A stretch of 64,000 nucleotides of DNA from NCBI RefSeq assembly GCF_007655135.1, contig NC_045130.1:7130001-7194000 (forward strand), written 5' to 3'. The first letter of the stretch is position 1; every line of letters starts with the position of its first letter. Shown one piece after another: positions 1 through 15,399 of this stretch. Made by a program: the position numbers and the translations under genes. The notes below the pieces were generated by a model, which did no database searches, was not told where the DNA came from, and saw only the letters and a program-made list of their open reading frames with translations. The stretch is from Punica granatum (Eukaryota; Streptophyta; Magnoliopsida; Myrtales; Lythraceae).

Positions 1-642
1 AAATATTATATAAAAGATTTGCTTTGAAAATATTTATTTTTAGGAAATATTTACTATTAAATTTATTTTGCAATATCTTACAATTATTATATAATATTTA
101 TTTTACGTTTTTATAATTATTTTATTAGTTGTAAATTAATAACTATTTTAATATTATTTTGTTTTCATAATTATATACAATCGGTCTATTGACAATTATT
201 TTATTAGTTTTAGTAAATAACAAATTCACCTTAAACTAGTTTTCAAAGTGAAAAATTTTTATCTTGTCATGAAAATGACAAAACATATTGGCTCGACCGA
301 AATTTATATCTCGCCTAAACTGAATTATAGAAGGGAATGGAATATGCTCTATATAACACTTGGTCTTACAAAAATTTAGAAATGAGTCAAGCTAATAATC
401 GTCTCGTTTAGAGATTTTGAGTTAATAGATAAAATAGTTCAAACTTCTATACAAAAAGAAGAAATATTTTCCACATACTATATTTGTTCAAACAATTTCT
501 CATGACCGTTTACTCAATACTCCATAAAAGAGTATAATTTTCCAGAACGAAACTATATGTTGAAATTATGTCATTTCCAAATCTAGTCAACATAAAGGTG
601 AAGCGTGTTACTTTAGAAGAGCATATAGATCATATCAATTAG
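1..642. other. Intergenic, AT-rich, nothing coding
   Basis: Very AT-rich sequence with stop codons in all frames and no splice-bounded coding stretch. No recognisable repeat structure was seen before the MITE that starts near 643. Confidence 0.6.
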
Positions 643-822
643 GGGGCGTTTGGTTTCAGAGTTACAGTAACTTCGATTTTGATTTTGATTTTGATTATGA
701 AAAAAGACAAATGAGATGGTATTATAAATTTGACTTGGGAAACGTGTGTTTTTATTGTTTAGTGGGTAGAGTTAAAATCAAAATCATGATTCTAAAATCA
801 TTTCATGAAACCAAACAAGAGC
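643..822 (+). mobile_element. MITE, copy A of a three-copy family
   Basis: About 180 bp bounded by imperfect terminal inverted repeats built on GTTTGGTTTCA at the left end and its complement TGAAACCAAAC at the right. Next to the left end are repeats of TTTTGATTTTGA, and near the right end is the palindrome AAAATCATGATT. The interior (for example ACAAATGAGATGGTATTATA) is found almost unchanged, inverted, at 14111-14301. There is no coding capacity, so it is a non-autonomous DNA transposon. Superfamily is not certain because I could not fix a target-site duplication. Confidence 0.75.
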
Positions 823-2099
823 AAAAAAATATGTTCGTTGTAATAGTTGGGTGTGATTAATTATAGGATTAGCTCGAACCAACTTCTCATGTGGAAGAGA
901 AGATAGGGGAGATCATAAACCTTTCTCTTTTGAGAAATAGAGAGAGTGGGGACATTAGACAGTAGTGGCTCGAGCACCAGCTGCACCCCCCATTATTCAC
1001 CTCGCTTGGCCGTCGTTTTCTTTTTTCTTTTATTTTTAAAATTTTTCTTAAAGAAATCGAATTAAATAAATAAACTGGTTTACTCGCGTAATTTGGCTAA
1101 TAATCTGGTTTATCACAATTATTTTATTCTTAATTATTGTATTTCTGAAATCATACATATTGATGTATAATTGACATTAATGTCACATACAAGATTGTAT
1201 TATCCTAAATCAATTTGAGTAGTCAATGAGTCTAGACAAGGCTAGTTGCAAAACTAAATCAAGATATGTCACTACTAACAGTTTGATTAGATTGGATTCA
1301 TGCATAAAGAGTTCAATGTGTTATTATTAGTACACTAATTTAAAATACAATAACTATATTCATTGAGTTTCTATTCACTCTACTGTAATGAACCACGAGG
1401 ATTACAAAACAATAAGACACTATGCCGTCTAAGACACATTTTGAGCCCATAACCATCACATTCCCTATTTTTGACATTGAACAAAAAGAATCCATCGGTG
1501 ATTAATTGATATAGAAAAAGAAATACCTTGAATGATCCATATGAATAAAAACTCTCGGTGACTAACTGATTTTTCCGAACACAATAATAGAAGAGTAATA
1601 AATAATAAGGTCAAGCAAATCAAAAAAGATGTCCAACATAGCTGATCCTTTTGGGGCCAATTTATTTGTTGGTCCCCACCAAATAAGAAATTCTACTTCC
1701 ATTAATTTACGAAGAACATTTGTTAACACATAAGAAATGAACCCTATAAGCTCAAACTAACAAGTTAGAAAAAATAATTTATCATAATGATAAAGTGTTA
1801 TATATAACTTTATATGATCGTATTAATATCCATCATTTATATATAATTTGTTTATTTATATACTTTATTTTCTTTATCAAATAACAAATGTGTAAAAATA
1901 ACTATCTAAAATAAATTGAAAATAAAGTTGATAATAAAAATATATAATAATTGTAATTATAAAGTTGGTTTGATTTTAAAATTGTAAAATGAGGAGTAAA
2001 AATCTAAAATAATTGCAGAATAAGTCAAATAATGAATATTTTTAAGATATTATTTATCATTTATTATATAAAAAAAAGGAAAACAATAAAAGCAGTGTT
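823..2099. other. Intergenic, no gene seen
   Basis: AT-rich, no open frame with coding character, and no clear mobile element boundaries. Confidence 0.55.
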
Positions 2100-2345
2100 T
2101 GCTACAAAGAGAAAGAAGAAGAAAAGCACCAAAGGGGGGGTGGTGCGGGGGCGAATGGGCGAGTTTGGTTGGGGGCAACGGCTTTTAGAGAAAATGGGGA
2201 TCTAAGAGGTGGTGGCTCGGGCAGCGGCCATGGTAGCCTAGATGAGGTCGCCGACGGCATCTGATGATGCTGGCGACCAGTGTAAGGGGATGGTGGCTGG
2301 CGCCAGGCAATCGTCATCTCCCGCCCCCCCCGACACACACACACA
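2100..2345. other. GC-rich patch of unknown nature
   Basis: A stretch far richer in G and C than its flanks. It contains two overlapping frames, on opposite strands, of 74 to 91 codons, both low in complexity (Pro/Ser-rich one way, Ser-rich the other). It ends in a CA repeat near 2335-2345 and a TTC repeat near 2354. No splice partners or known domain were found. It may be a relic of a 5' exon or part of a transposon; I do not call it a gene. Confidence 0.4.
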
Positions 2346-2662
2346 CAAATCCAATTCTTCTTCTTCTTCAACGTCACTGCTTCTCTTTTCTTTTAATTTT
2401 TTTCTAAATTTATTTTTTTCAATATTAAACTTAAACCAAGGAAATTTGGTGGTTTATTATTGGTGACTTGGCGTATTTTGATTGGTCCATGTTGTAAGAC
2501 GGATTGGGGACGATTTGATAATATCGTGGGCGAATAACGCAAAAGGAAAATGTGAAGGACTATAATATAAGAGCAAAAATATATAAATTATCAATGGTCA
2601 AGATTAAATATTAAAATATCTAATGGATGATATTAATGTCCCACTATGAGATATTATTTATG

Positions 2663-2893
2663 TTGCGTTTGGTTTCAAAATATGATTTTAAAATCAATTT
2701 TTGATTTTGAAAAAAAGTGATATAAATGGGACCCACCCTTTGACTTTGTATGAGTTATTTTGTTTTATTGTGGAAAAAAAGTTATATAAATGAGGTCCAC
2801 TCTTTGATTTTGTATGAGTTATTTTGTTTTGTTGTTGGTAGAGTTAAGTTAAAGTTGTGATTTTAAAATCACATTCGCAAACCAAACAAGCAT
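2663..2893 (+). mobile_element. MITE, diverged copy with internal duplication
   Basis: About 230 bp with inverted ends GCGTTTGGTTTCA and GCAAACCAAACAAG, the same terminal motif as the MITEs at 643 and 14111. Inside, a segment of about 62 bp is tandemly duplicated (2711-2772 and 2774-2832). Both units contain GACTTTGTATGAGTTATTTT or a one-base variant, followed by GTTTTxTTGT. No coding capacity. Confidence 0.7.
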
Positions 2894-4400
2894 TTAGTGT
2901 CCCATGCTAGAATTTCTTCAAAGAAGAAAGAATTAACTAGGATGAATTATTTGCCAAAATTTGTAATAAGGACTATTATGGCATTAAAAAGTTCGGTATA
3001 TATGCTTATTAAATGAGCATTTTGATCAATTTTGGTATGTAATTATTGGTTGTCCTATGCCCTAAGGACATAGGTTAGAAAAACCCATATATATTTATTC
3101 TTTTTTGGTAAATGTACCATCAATTGATTCATGACCTTATCTTCTTTCATTTAATAACATCCCACGAGGGTATAAAATATTGGATATTATTTTAGCAAAC
3201 ATTTTTCCCCAAAGGGAAAGGAAAATGGGACCAAGTATTCAATTGGTTTCACACGTATCCAATGCAATGTAATGAACTTTTTTTTCCCCCTTCTAGAAAT
3301 GTATCTTAGTGTAGTGGGGCCGATCCTGAACTAAAAGGCTTTTCATCAATAAGGTTCATGTGCCTTTTATTTTAGTTTATTTATATCATTATATTAGACT
3401 TATTACCTCTCTTAAAGTAAATGAATATTTTGGTTTCTTTATATCTTTTAACTGAATAAGTACGAAATTTGAATATAACTCCCGTCGTGAATATGGCAAA
3501 CACCTGGTTAAAAAGTGGTTGCCGAACATTGGTTCTGGGAAGTATTGGCATTTATAGGTTAGAAATCACTTTCCCTTTACATTATTTCAATGGCTTATAG
3601 TGATTGAGCCAACTGGCGACAATGAAAACCCTGCAATCTTAAAATATATATATATATATTGTCTATGAAACATAAAATTCTACATGAGAGATATTCTAAT
3701 ATTCTAAGATACTTTAAGATATGATATCAATCATATATGAAGAAACATAAGAACGAGAGCTTTTCAGTCTCTTTCTCAACACGTCTCGGACCTCTGGGAG
3801 ATTTTGGATTTTTTTTTTGGTTAATGATGTATATTTGAACTGTTTGATAAGGCAATGAACAGACAAAATAAAAAATATATATATATCTAAAGGAATCGGA
3901 TAATTTTCGATTAAGAAGAGGACGGGAGGACGGGTCGATTTGGCTTGGAATGATTGAATGTGATTTTATCTCTTCGAGTGTCAACTGGAGGAGGTGGTTC
4001 GACCGTGTTTGGCCAAGTATCTTCCCGAAGAGGATAACCAAAACTTGCGGAAAGGGAAACAGGACAATTAGGCAGGTTAGGTTCCCCGCTCACCAAACAA
4101 TCACACGTGCGGCATGAAAGAAACCGAACGGGAGAGGATTGCATTTGTTATGGAGCTCACCTCACCTTGAGGGAAGTACAAGCAAAACTAGTACCCATGG
4201 CAATTCGATTCGAGATGAAGGACGCAACCGTACATGATTAAGAAACGCAGATGATACTGTATTTGCTCGTCTCGTATCGAGGTATAGAACATAGAGATAC
4301 GGTATAAGAGGGAAGACATATAAGAACAGGATAATCGTGATGTCGATGATAAGGCTAAAATAAGATGGGTCGAGTCAATGTGGGATGATTCAAATGGTTC
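2894..4400. other. Intergenic, no gene seen
   Basis: AT-rich. The minus-strand frames at 3727-4144 have no coding character or domain and overlap each other. Nothing else was recognised. Confidence 0.5.
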
Positions 4401-4401
4401 A

Positions 4402-4520
4402 ACATTCATTCTCCTTAAATATCGTCTTGAGTTTTAGTCTTGTGAATGAAGAAAATTTACATTGAAAGAGTTTTGTCCTTTAATGGATCGATTCGCCTCG
4501 AATTGGATTAATCGGGGTCC
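4402..4520 (+). repeat. Dispersed repeat, copy 1 (SINE-like?)
   Basis: Shares a block of the form TCTCCTTAAAT, then GAGTTTTAGTCTTGTGAATG, then GAAAATTTACATTGAAAGAG with copies near 7008 and 58185, all in the same orientation. The class is uncertain. The position of a GATTCGA-like core in the other copies recalls a SINE B box. Confidence 0.4.
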
Positions 4521-4734
4521 ATTTGGCTTCTAAATATCATGGTGCAAGCGAAAATAAGCTTTGGTTGAGCGCATAACAGATCATCTAATGAATTCATATG
4601 AGCCAAAAATTCTCTTTTTCATGTGAACTGTGTGTCCTTAGATCAAAATTTGCCAAGGAAATAATGAGATTGTGATTCATTCTTTCTTTTTTTGTTACCC
4701 AAAAAAATGTTATTAATAAAATAGATATAAGGAT

Positions 4735-5288
4735 TAAAATTTCAACACCCAAAAATTTAAGTTGATAGCTTGCTGGACCCAAGTCTCATATAAGTTTGTG
4801 GTTTCTTTCTCAATTTTTCCATGTGGGATAACATGTCTTAACACCCACCCTCACGTGGCAACGCGTGGTCTAACACATGCCATGTGCCCTTAAATACCCT
4901 CCCTTAATAATTGATCACGAGCCGGACATCCTTTTTTCGTGCTCGTGCAAGGGGGGACAAATATCAAATTAGTCTCGAGCTACATACTCGGGCCTAACTA
5001 GAGGTGCATCTTTAACTACTTCGAAACTGGACTAGGCCACTATTGGGCCCATTAACATGAGGCGCACTTTTGGCTTGCCTCGAAACCGAATCTGGCGTGG
5101 CGTGAACTCACAGGAGTGCGTGAAAGCATAATCTGCTTTGATACCATATAAAATTTTCACTTGGGCCTATACAGACTTGAGCCCATCTGGAACCCAAAAG
5201 CTTAAGTTGAGAGGTTGCTGAATCCAAGTCTCATAGAAACTTGTGATTTATTTCTTAATTTTTCTATGTGGAATAACATGTCTCAATA
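4735..5288 (-). mobile_element. TRIM-like mini LTR retroelement
   Basis: Roughly 550 bp with direct terminal repeats: about 5150-5287 (5' LTR on the minus strand) and about 4737-4843 (3' LTR). They share blocks such as AAGTCTCATA and ATAACATGTCT, and the 3' copy seems to have lost about 34 bp. On the minus strand, next to the 5' LTR, is TGGTATCAAAGC (5144-5133), one base from the canonical initiator-Met tRNA primer-binding site. Before the 3' LTR lies a purine-rich run, GAGGGTGGG (4852-4844). The motif TAAGGATTA flanks both sides (4728-4736 and 5290-5298), as expected of a target-site duplication. There is no gag or pol coding, as is normal for TRIMs. Confidence 0.75.
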
Positions 5289-6559
5289 ATAAGGATTATC
5301 ATTCGGCAGATGATCAAAGGTCACAATCGGGGCAGGATGTTGATTGAATCATTTCATAAATCAAGAAAGGCGACGGGTGAGCAAACGATTTGAGAATGTG
5401 TGGGACTAATATGATCAATCTCCATAGGAATTGAAAAGATAAATTGTCTCCATCCCCTAATAAATCCAAATGAAAATATACAAGGAAATATCACTTTTCG
5501 AGAGGGACGGATCCAGGATTTCGACGGGCACTACACTTTTCTTGTGTTGATGAGGGCAGTTGATGAACATAGTTAAGGAATCATTGGAAAATCGGGGGAA
5601 AAAAGTAATCATATGGCATAGCATATCGATCACAAGTTATCATATACAACAAACTCAGCGATTAACTAGCTAGCTTGTTCTTGACACTCGTAGATGTTGC
5701 TGTTGTGACGAATGATCTCATTGTTATGACTAACTAATCATTAACGACATCGCGACTGCGCAAATTTTTTGAGTTGCAAATTGCTTCATTCTTTTGTTAA
5801 CCGAGTTTCTATTCTTCGTTAGTTTACCTATACAAATGACTGAAACTCAAAGCCGCCAACAATATTTTCCCCTCCTAAATATGAATGCTTAACTTTTTCT
5901 CGTCTTTTTTTTTTCTCTAAAAAATTGATATTATCTTCGGCTTTTGACTTGTTTTCTGCAGTATTCATGTAATAATTAATAAACCCATTCACCTTTTTGC
6001 TGCAATTCTATCGATTCTTTTTTACTTTATGTGAAGAAATAAGGTCATCACAGAATTTAGGGCAGATACCTTAAATCGTAAAAATAACATGATAATAACG
6101 CTTTTTTTTTCTTCTTTTTTTGGTTATTGCTATTAAGTAAACTGTTTCTTCTTTTTTGATAAGTAAATATAAACTGTTTCTTCGTATGAAGAAAATTAGG
6201 TAGGGACTCATAATTACAACTAATCAATCGGCAAATAATTACTTTTCGTGCATGCATTGACGAAGACAAATAAGTTGGGCGATCCACATATCCACCCGTC
6301 CAACTAATTTCACTAATTTAATTTATTAAAAGGAAATTTCTAATTCTAATTCGTATTTTTTGAAGCGCGTGCATTCATTAGCAAAAAATTTATTGCAGTT
6401 AAAGCTGGAAAAGGAAAACACCTTATTTGTAGGACCCAGCAAGACCGTAAACGTCAAGAGGTCGCTCACCAAAATTTCTCAATGAAATTCTGAATGGACC
6501 GACAAATCCGACATCTTTATCGTCTCTGGCCCATTGCCATTATGCTATTGCTCGCACGA

Positions 6560-6774
6560 TAAACATTGTCATTTTAGTTCCTATTTTTGGTTATGGATAA
6601 TTATCGTCATAAAATTTTACGATATGTATAATTATCTTAAATGACGATATCCCACCTTCATATGATTATTCAGTTAATAAATGGTACATATCTATCTCTT
6701 ATTAAAAATCTTACTCGTACCTCAAGTAAATTATATGAAATATAAACATTGTCATTTTAGTTCCTGTTTTGTCT
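6560..6774. repeat. Short direct repeat, two copies
   Basis: The string ATAAACATTGTCATTTTAGT followed by TCCT occurs at about 6560 and again at about 6741. The pair is about 180 bp apart, and the intervening DNA contains no gene. Confidence 0.6.
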
Positions 6775-7007
6775 TTTGTGGTTATCTGCTTGGTACTTTT
6801 TTTCACCTACCTTTTCTATGTAGCTGCCAAGAGAACCCCTCCGTTTGTTTCGTTTTCTTGAGCATTTTGTCTTGTACTCTTACTTATAATGAATATGTCA
6901 ACATTACTTTCCCAAAAAAATATAGATATATACATGAAATGTGAGGTAATAAGACCAATCTAAAAGTATATAGGATCTCGTCTACATGGATTAACTCAAG
7001 TGAATCG

Positions 7008-7085
7008 GTATTTATTTCTCTTAAGTAAAATTTCGGATTCGAGTTTTGTGAATGGGGAAAATCCATACGTTTCCAACCTCTAAAA
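7008..7085 (+). repeat. Dispersed repeat, copy 2
   Basis: Shares TTTCTCTTAAGTAAA, GGATTCGAGTTTTGTGAATG and GGGGAAAATCCAT with the copies near 4402 and 58185. Confidence 0.45.
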
Positions 7086-8020
7086 TCAACCAAACTGTGA
7101 TTATGAAATAGTTTATTAAACATCATTTCTCCTTAAAAATCAGCTAAAAAAATATTTATGCAATCGGTACCACACTCCCAAACGAAGCCATTTTCGAAGG
7201 TGAGGATACATTTTAGTAATCTGGCAGCGGTTAAAATTGAGAGAATGTTGCAATTGATTGCACTCCTAACATGCATGCAGATGTAATATTAAATATTATC
7301 GGTACAATAATCTGACGTCATAATTTCATTTGGCGTGTATTTAACCTGAACCCATTATAAAAAAGGTCCTAACAAAGGCTCGATGAAAGACATCTCTAAT
7401 ATTCATAAATTAAAAAAAATATATCAAAAGAAAGACATCTCTAATTTAGTCATCAATAAATCGTGGTAACATTTTGTGATTTACGCACGTAATTACAATT
7501 GAATGAAACCCGAACCCGGGTGACAAGAATCACGACATACCTCCAAAAAAAAAAAAAAGAGAGCTATCGATCACCAATCCATCAATGAATCAATGCTTGA
7601 CAATCTCGCCAAGTAAAAGGCTTTTTTTAGTTGGCCTAATAGTTAAGAGTAAAATGCTTATTTTTATTTTTTTCTTGCTTATTAAAGGCATAGCAATATC
7701 TTCCTAAACGACCTAGCAATTCCCGCCGGCAAATCCTGTGACAATAATAACCATTTTCAAGATGTATATATATGTAATTTAATTAAATGGGACAGATAAT
7801 AATTATAAAATTGGGAAAAAGGAAGTTCATCACGTATCCTCCAAAATCTGTTTTTTTTTAAATATTTTTTTGGCAGGGTAATAATAATATCCTCCAAAAT
7901 CGGGGATGCAAATTGCTGTCATCTGTTATGGGCAGAAAGAAAAGGCTGACTAGTGATGACCTCATGAAAAATTCAAAATAGAAAAACCCGATAAACACCG
8001 ACCCACGCACGCAACATCCA

Positions 8021-8042
8021 ATAATAATAATAATAATAATTT
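8021..8042. repeat. AAT microsatellite
   Basis: Seven tandem AAT units in non-coding DNA upstream of the aldehyde dehydrogenase gene. Confidence 0.9.
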
Positions 8043-8383
8043 TGCCCAACGTAAATTCATATGAAGAAAAGAAAAAAGCTAATAAGATAGATTTTTGCAT
8101 GATTAATCTGTTAATGATGACAACAATGAAGCAAGTAAAACTTATATGAGTATGAAATATGAGTTTAATTAGGGTAGCATCTTGCTACTTAACATTCCGC
8201 GAACATCTAGTAAATTAAACCACAGGTTGCTTAGGTTAAAATCTATCAACATTGGTAGCACGGTAATTATTTCATCACATCAATATTGTCATGTAAAAAT
8301 TTACTGCGATTAGTTCTTGTCAACGCTGATCGGAAAAGCTAATGAGTTTCAACAAATAGAAAAATCAACTTAGCATACTTCAT

Positions 8384-8432
8384 GTAATAATAATAATAAT
8401 AATAATAACAATAACAATAATAATAATAATAA
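8384..8432. repeat. Interrupted AAT/AAC microsatellite
   Basis: A run of AAT units broken by AAC units, about 300 bp upstream of the aldehyde dehydrogenase start codon. The Tyr-rich minus-strand frame through it is a translation of the repeat, not a gene. Confidence 0.9.
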
Positions 8433-8632
8433 CAACGACGATAATTTCTCACGTCATTGTGATGGTAATGATTTCCATAAATATAATCCCTTTCTTGGCT
8501 GAATATAATCATGAGGTACTTATCAACCACAAGAAAACCTCTCTGTACTAACGCTTTGTTGCGTCCGTTGAGCGATCCCCCATTTTGTCGTCACATCGGC
8601 AGCGGGCCATCTCTTACATAATTTTTTACCTC

Positions 8633-8639
8633 TTATATA
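8633..8639 (+). promoter_or_regulatory. Candidate TATA box for ALDH3 gene
   Basis: TTATATA lies about 90 bp upstream of the ATG at 8729. That spacing fits a transcription start near 8665 and a short leader. This is inference from position and sequence only. Confidence 0.5.
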
Positions 8640-8728
8640 CATCTGAACTTTTGGACGTAAGCAAATATACGCAGCTTTTCAAATCGAACAGAACACTGAT
8701 CGGAATCCCATAGCCGGCGGCACCTTCG

Positions 8729-13098
<4,370 letters not shown>

Positions 13099-14110
13099 TG
13101 TTGGGTCGTTCCTTAAAAAATTTGGCGGTATCCATGGTCGATGTATATTAGAAGAAACTATGGGCATACGTTTTTTTTTTTTGGTGAACAACTATGGTCA
13201 TACTTTTTTTTTTTAATTCGTCATAGCTGAACCGTTTGGTTACCCAAAGAAAGAAGGAAGAGGAAAAACTGCAATCCAATCTCTCATACGACCTTTTTTG
13301 TTTTTAATATGAAGAATGTGATATCTGAAAATCTAATAGAGGCGACTAATTCAAGTTTGGGCCCGGTTGGTCCATTGATGGGTAAAATTCTCCATATTAT
13401 AGATGTTTTTCCATTTAAAAGGCTGAAATTTGAGAATTTATTTAAGAAAAGCATGTCACAAATTCTATAAGCTAACATAAGTTTATCCCAGTCTTTTTTT
13501 TCTCTCTCATTGTATCATGGTATTCGAAAATTCAATTATTTTCGATTGAATCAATTCGAACACTCAATTTTTTTTTTGTTTCTGTAAATTTACTTCGACC
13601 TTGTTGTTTTGAGTACTGAATGAGCAACATGTGAATTTACTCCAAACTCTAAAGGATTGAGAAGTCACCGGACTCCATCAAAGAGGTCTAACTCGGCAGT
13701 TGCATCACGTAGGAACTTTAGCATTGTCGAGCGAACACGATTCGAGTAGAAGATCACATCAGAGCACGTAGAGAAGAAAATCGAAAACTCTTTAATGTGA
13801 TATTGCAAGGAAGGCGCAAATTTACCATCGGGAATTCCTTCGAAGAGTTGAATTGTATGAGAATATTTTTTATTTTTTATTTTTTGGCTGAATAATTGCA
13901 TGAGAATAGTTTGGTAAGATAAGAAATAGACTATAAGAAAGTCAAACTCGTCATCATATCGTAGTCAAAAAGTCTCCCGCGGACAGAACGCGGCTTCTCT
14001 GAGCAAAAGCACCGAGGAGGAACCTTCCACAAAGACATTAACTAACCGACTTCTTAGAAGACGCCGTCAAATTATTTAAATGTGGAAATTATAAATTACA
14101 TCCACGAAGA
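13099..14110. other. 3' flank of ALDH3 and intergenic
   Basis: Holds the 3' UTR of the upstream gene, poly-T runs near 13170 and 13210, and no coding-like frame. Confidence 0.55.
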
Positions 14111-14301
14111 ATGGACCCGTTTGATTTCAGAGTTTGATTCTAAAATCATGATTTTAATTTTAACTATACCCACTACACAATAAAAATATACGTTTTCCAA
14201 GTCAAATTTATAATACCATCTCATTTGTCCATTTCCACAATCAAAATCAAAATTAAAATCAAAATTAAAATTACATTAACTCTGAAATCAAACGCACTCT
14301 A
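14111..14301 (-). mobile_element. MITE, copy C (inverted relative to copy A)
   Basis: About 190 bp, the reverse complement of the element at 643-822 with few differences. It has the same inverted ends (TTTGATTTCAGAG against CTCTGAAATCAAA), the same AAAATCATGATT palindrome and the same interior block TATAATACCATCTCATTTGT. It lies about 0.5 kb upstream of the protease promoter. Confidence 0.8.
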
Positions 14302-14822
14302 AAGATTAGGTAGAGATCCAATTTTCAGTAGCATCCAAATATCAAACATGATTTCTTCTCTCGTCCTGGAAAGTGCATTTATTGGAACTCGAACTTATAT
14401 TCTATTCTCTTCAGATTGAAGTCGCTTACAACTCAATTAACGCTATTAATTTGTCGAGATTCAATTTCACTCTTCTGCATTGCGAGTTTTGGTGCGATCG
14501 TTCTTATTTGACACAATGGTATGCACAAACACTAATCGAAAATAACTTTTTTTTTAATAATATAATAATATGAGCAAACTGACATTAACTCTATGATGAA
14601 AATAATGAATGAACGTCGAAAAAGATACTTCTTTTATTGCTCGGGTAGTTTTTCATACTCCCGGTGCAGGAAGGCCCAATATATCGGGACTTGTGGGGCC
14701 ACAGACTGCCCAGCCCCCTGGAAATACCGGGTTGATGCACCCGGCGCACGGTCTAGAGCTATGCTCCGATGGTTTTCTGTTTCGCCCTGTACTTTCTCCT
14801 ACGCAAGCCAAAGCCTCGGGAC

Positions 14823-14828
14823 TATAAA
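14823..14828 (+). promoter_or_regulatory. TATA box of aspartic protease gene
   Basis: A perfect TATAAA, followed 6 bp later by a CT-rich tract (14835-14852) typical of plant core promoters. The ATG is 255 bp downstream, giving a leader of about 230 nt. Confidence 0.65.
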
Positions 14829-14834
14829 GAAAAG

Positions 14835-14852
14835 CTCTCTCTCTCTCTCTCT
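14835..14852 (+). repeat. CT microsatellite at transcription start
   Basis: A run of CT units just after the TATA box of the protease gene, resembling a pyrimidine patch. Confidence 0.8.
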
Positions 14853-15002
14853 TTCTCTCATCACATTCACGAGGGATTGGATAGCCCCTGCAGCGGAGCT
14901 GAGCTGAGCTGAGACTGGGAGAGGATACACTGCACAGTCCATTGGAGCGAAAATCAGTCCAGAGGAGGAGGACTTGGAGGCTCATCTCCTGTCTGTCTGT
15001 CC

Positions 15003-15004
<2 letters not shown>

Positions 15005-15034
<30 letters not shown>
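15005..15034 (+). repeat. CT microsatellite in 5' UTR
   Basis: Fifteen tandem CT units, about 50 bp upstream of the start codon of the aspartic protease gene and inside its probable leader. Confidence 0.9.
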
Positions 15035-15038
<4 letters not shown>

Positions 15039-15082
15039 TCTTTCTTCGAGACCAGTTCCGGTTTTCATCTGATCGGGCGACT

Positions 15083-15359
15083 ATGAAGTGTGGAGGAAGA
15101 ACTACCGCGTCCCGGATTCTGCTCCTGTTCTTGTATCTGTCCGTCGAGGCATTCCAGGTCTGCCTCTCGGATTTCCCCCGCATATGGAAGAGGTCGCCTT
15201 CCGCTCCTCCGCCGGGCTCCATCGTCCTCCCTCTCTCCGGGAACGTTTACCCTCTTGGGTATGTGGGGCACTTCGCTTCAATCTCGAGATTCTTCTGCTT
15301 TCTTTATATTACTGCCTGAGTGTGTATCTCTTGGAGAAATCGGTGCTCTGCCTTTTTTT

Positions 15360-15399
<40 letters not shown>

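Larger units (their letters stand above)
5300..8600. other. Intergenic, no gene seen
   Basis: AT-rich, with scattered poly-T and poly-A runs. The only structure noticed is a short direct repeat at 6560 and 6741, a dispersed repeat at 7008 and two AAT microsatellites near the end. No reading frame here looks coding. Confidence 0.55.

Noticed and set aside
3727..4144. Two overlapping minus-strand frames of 104 and 77 aa
   Set aside because: They overlap in different frames, lack coding character and have no splice partners.
8339..8530. Tyr-rich minus-strand frame
   Set aside because: It is a direct translation of the AAT/AAC microsatellite.
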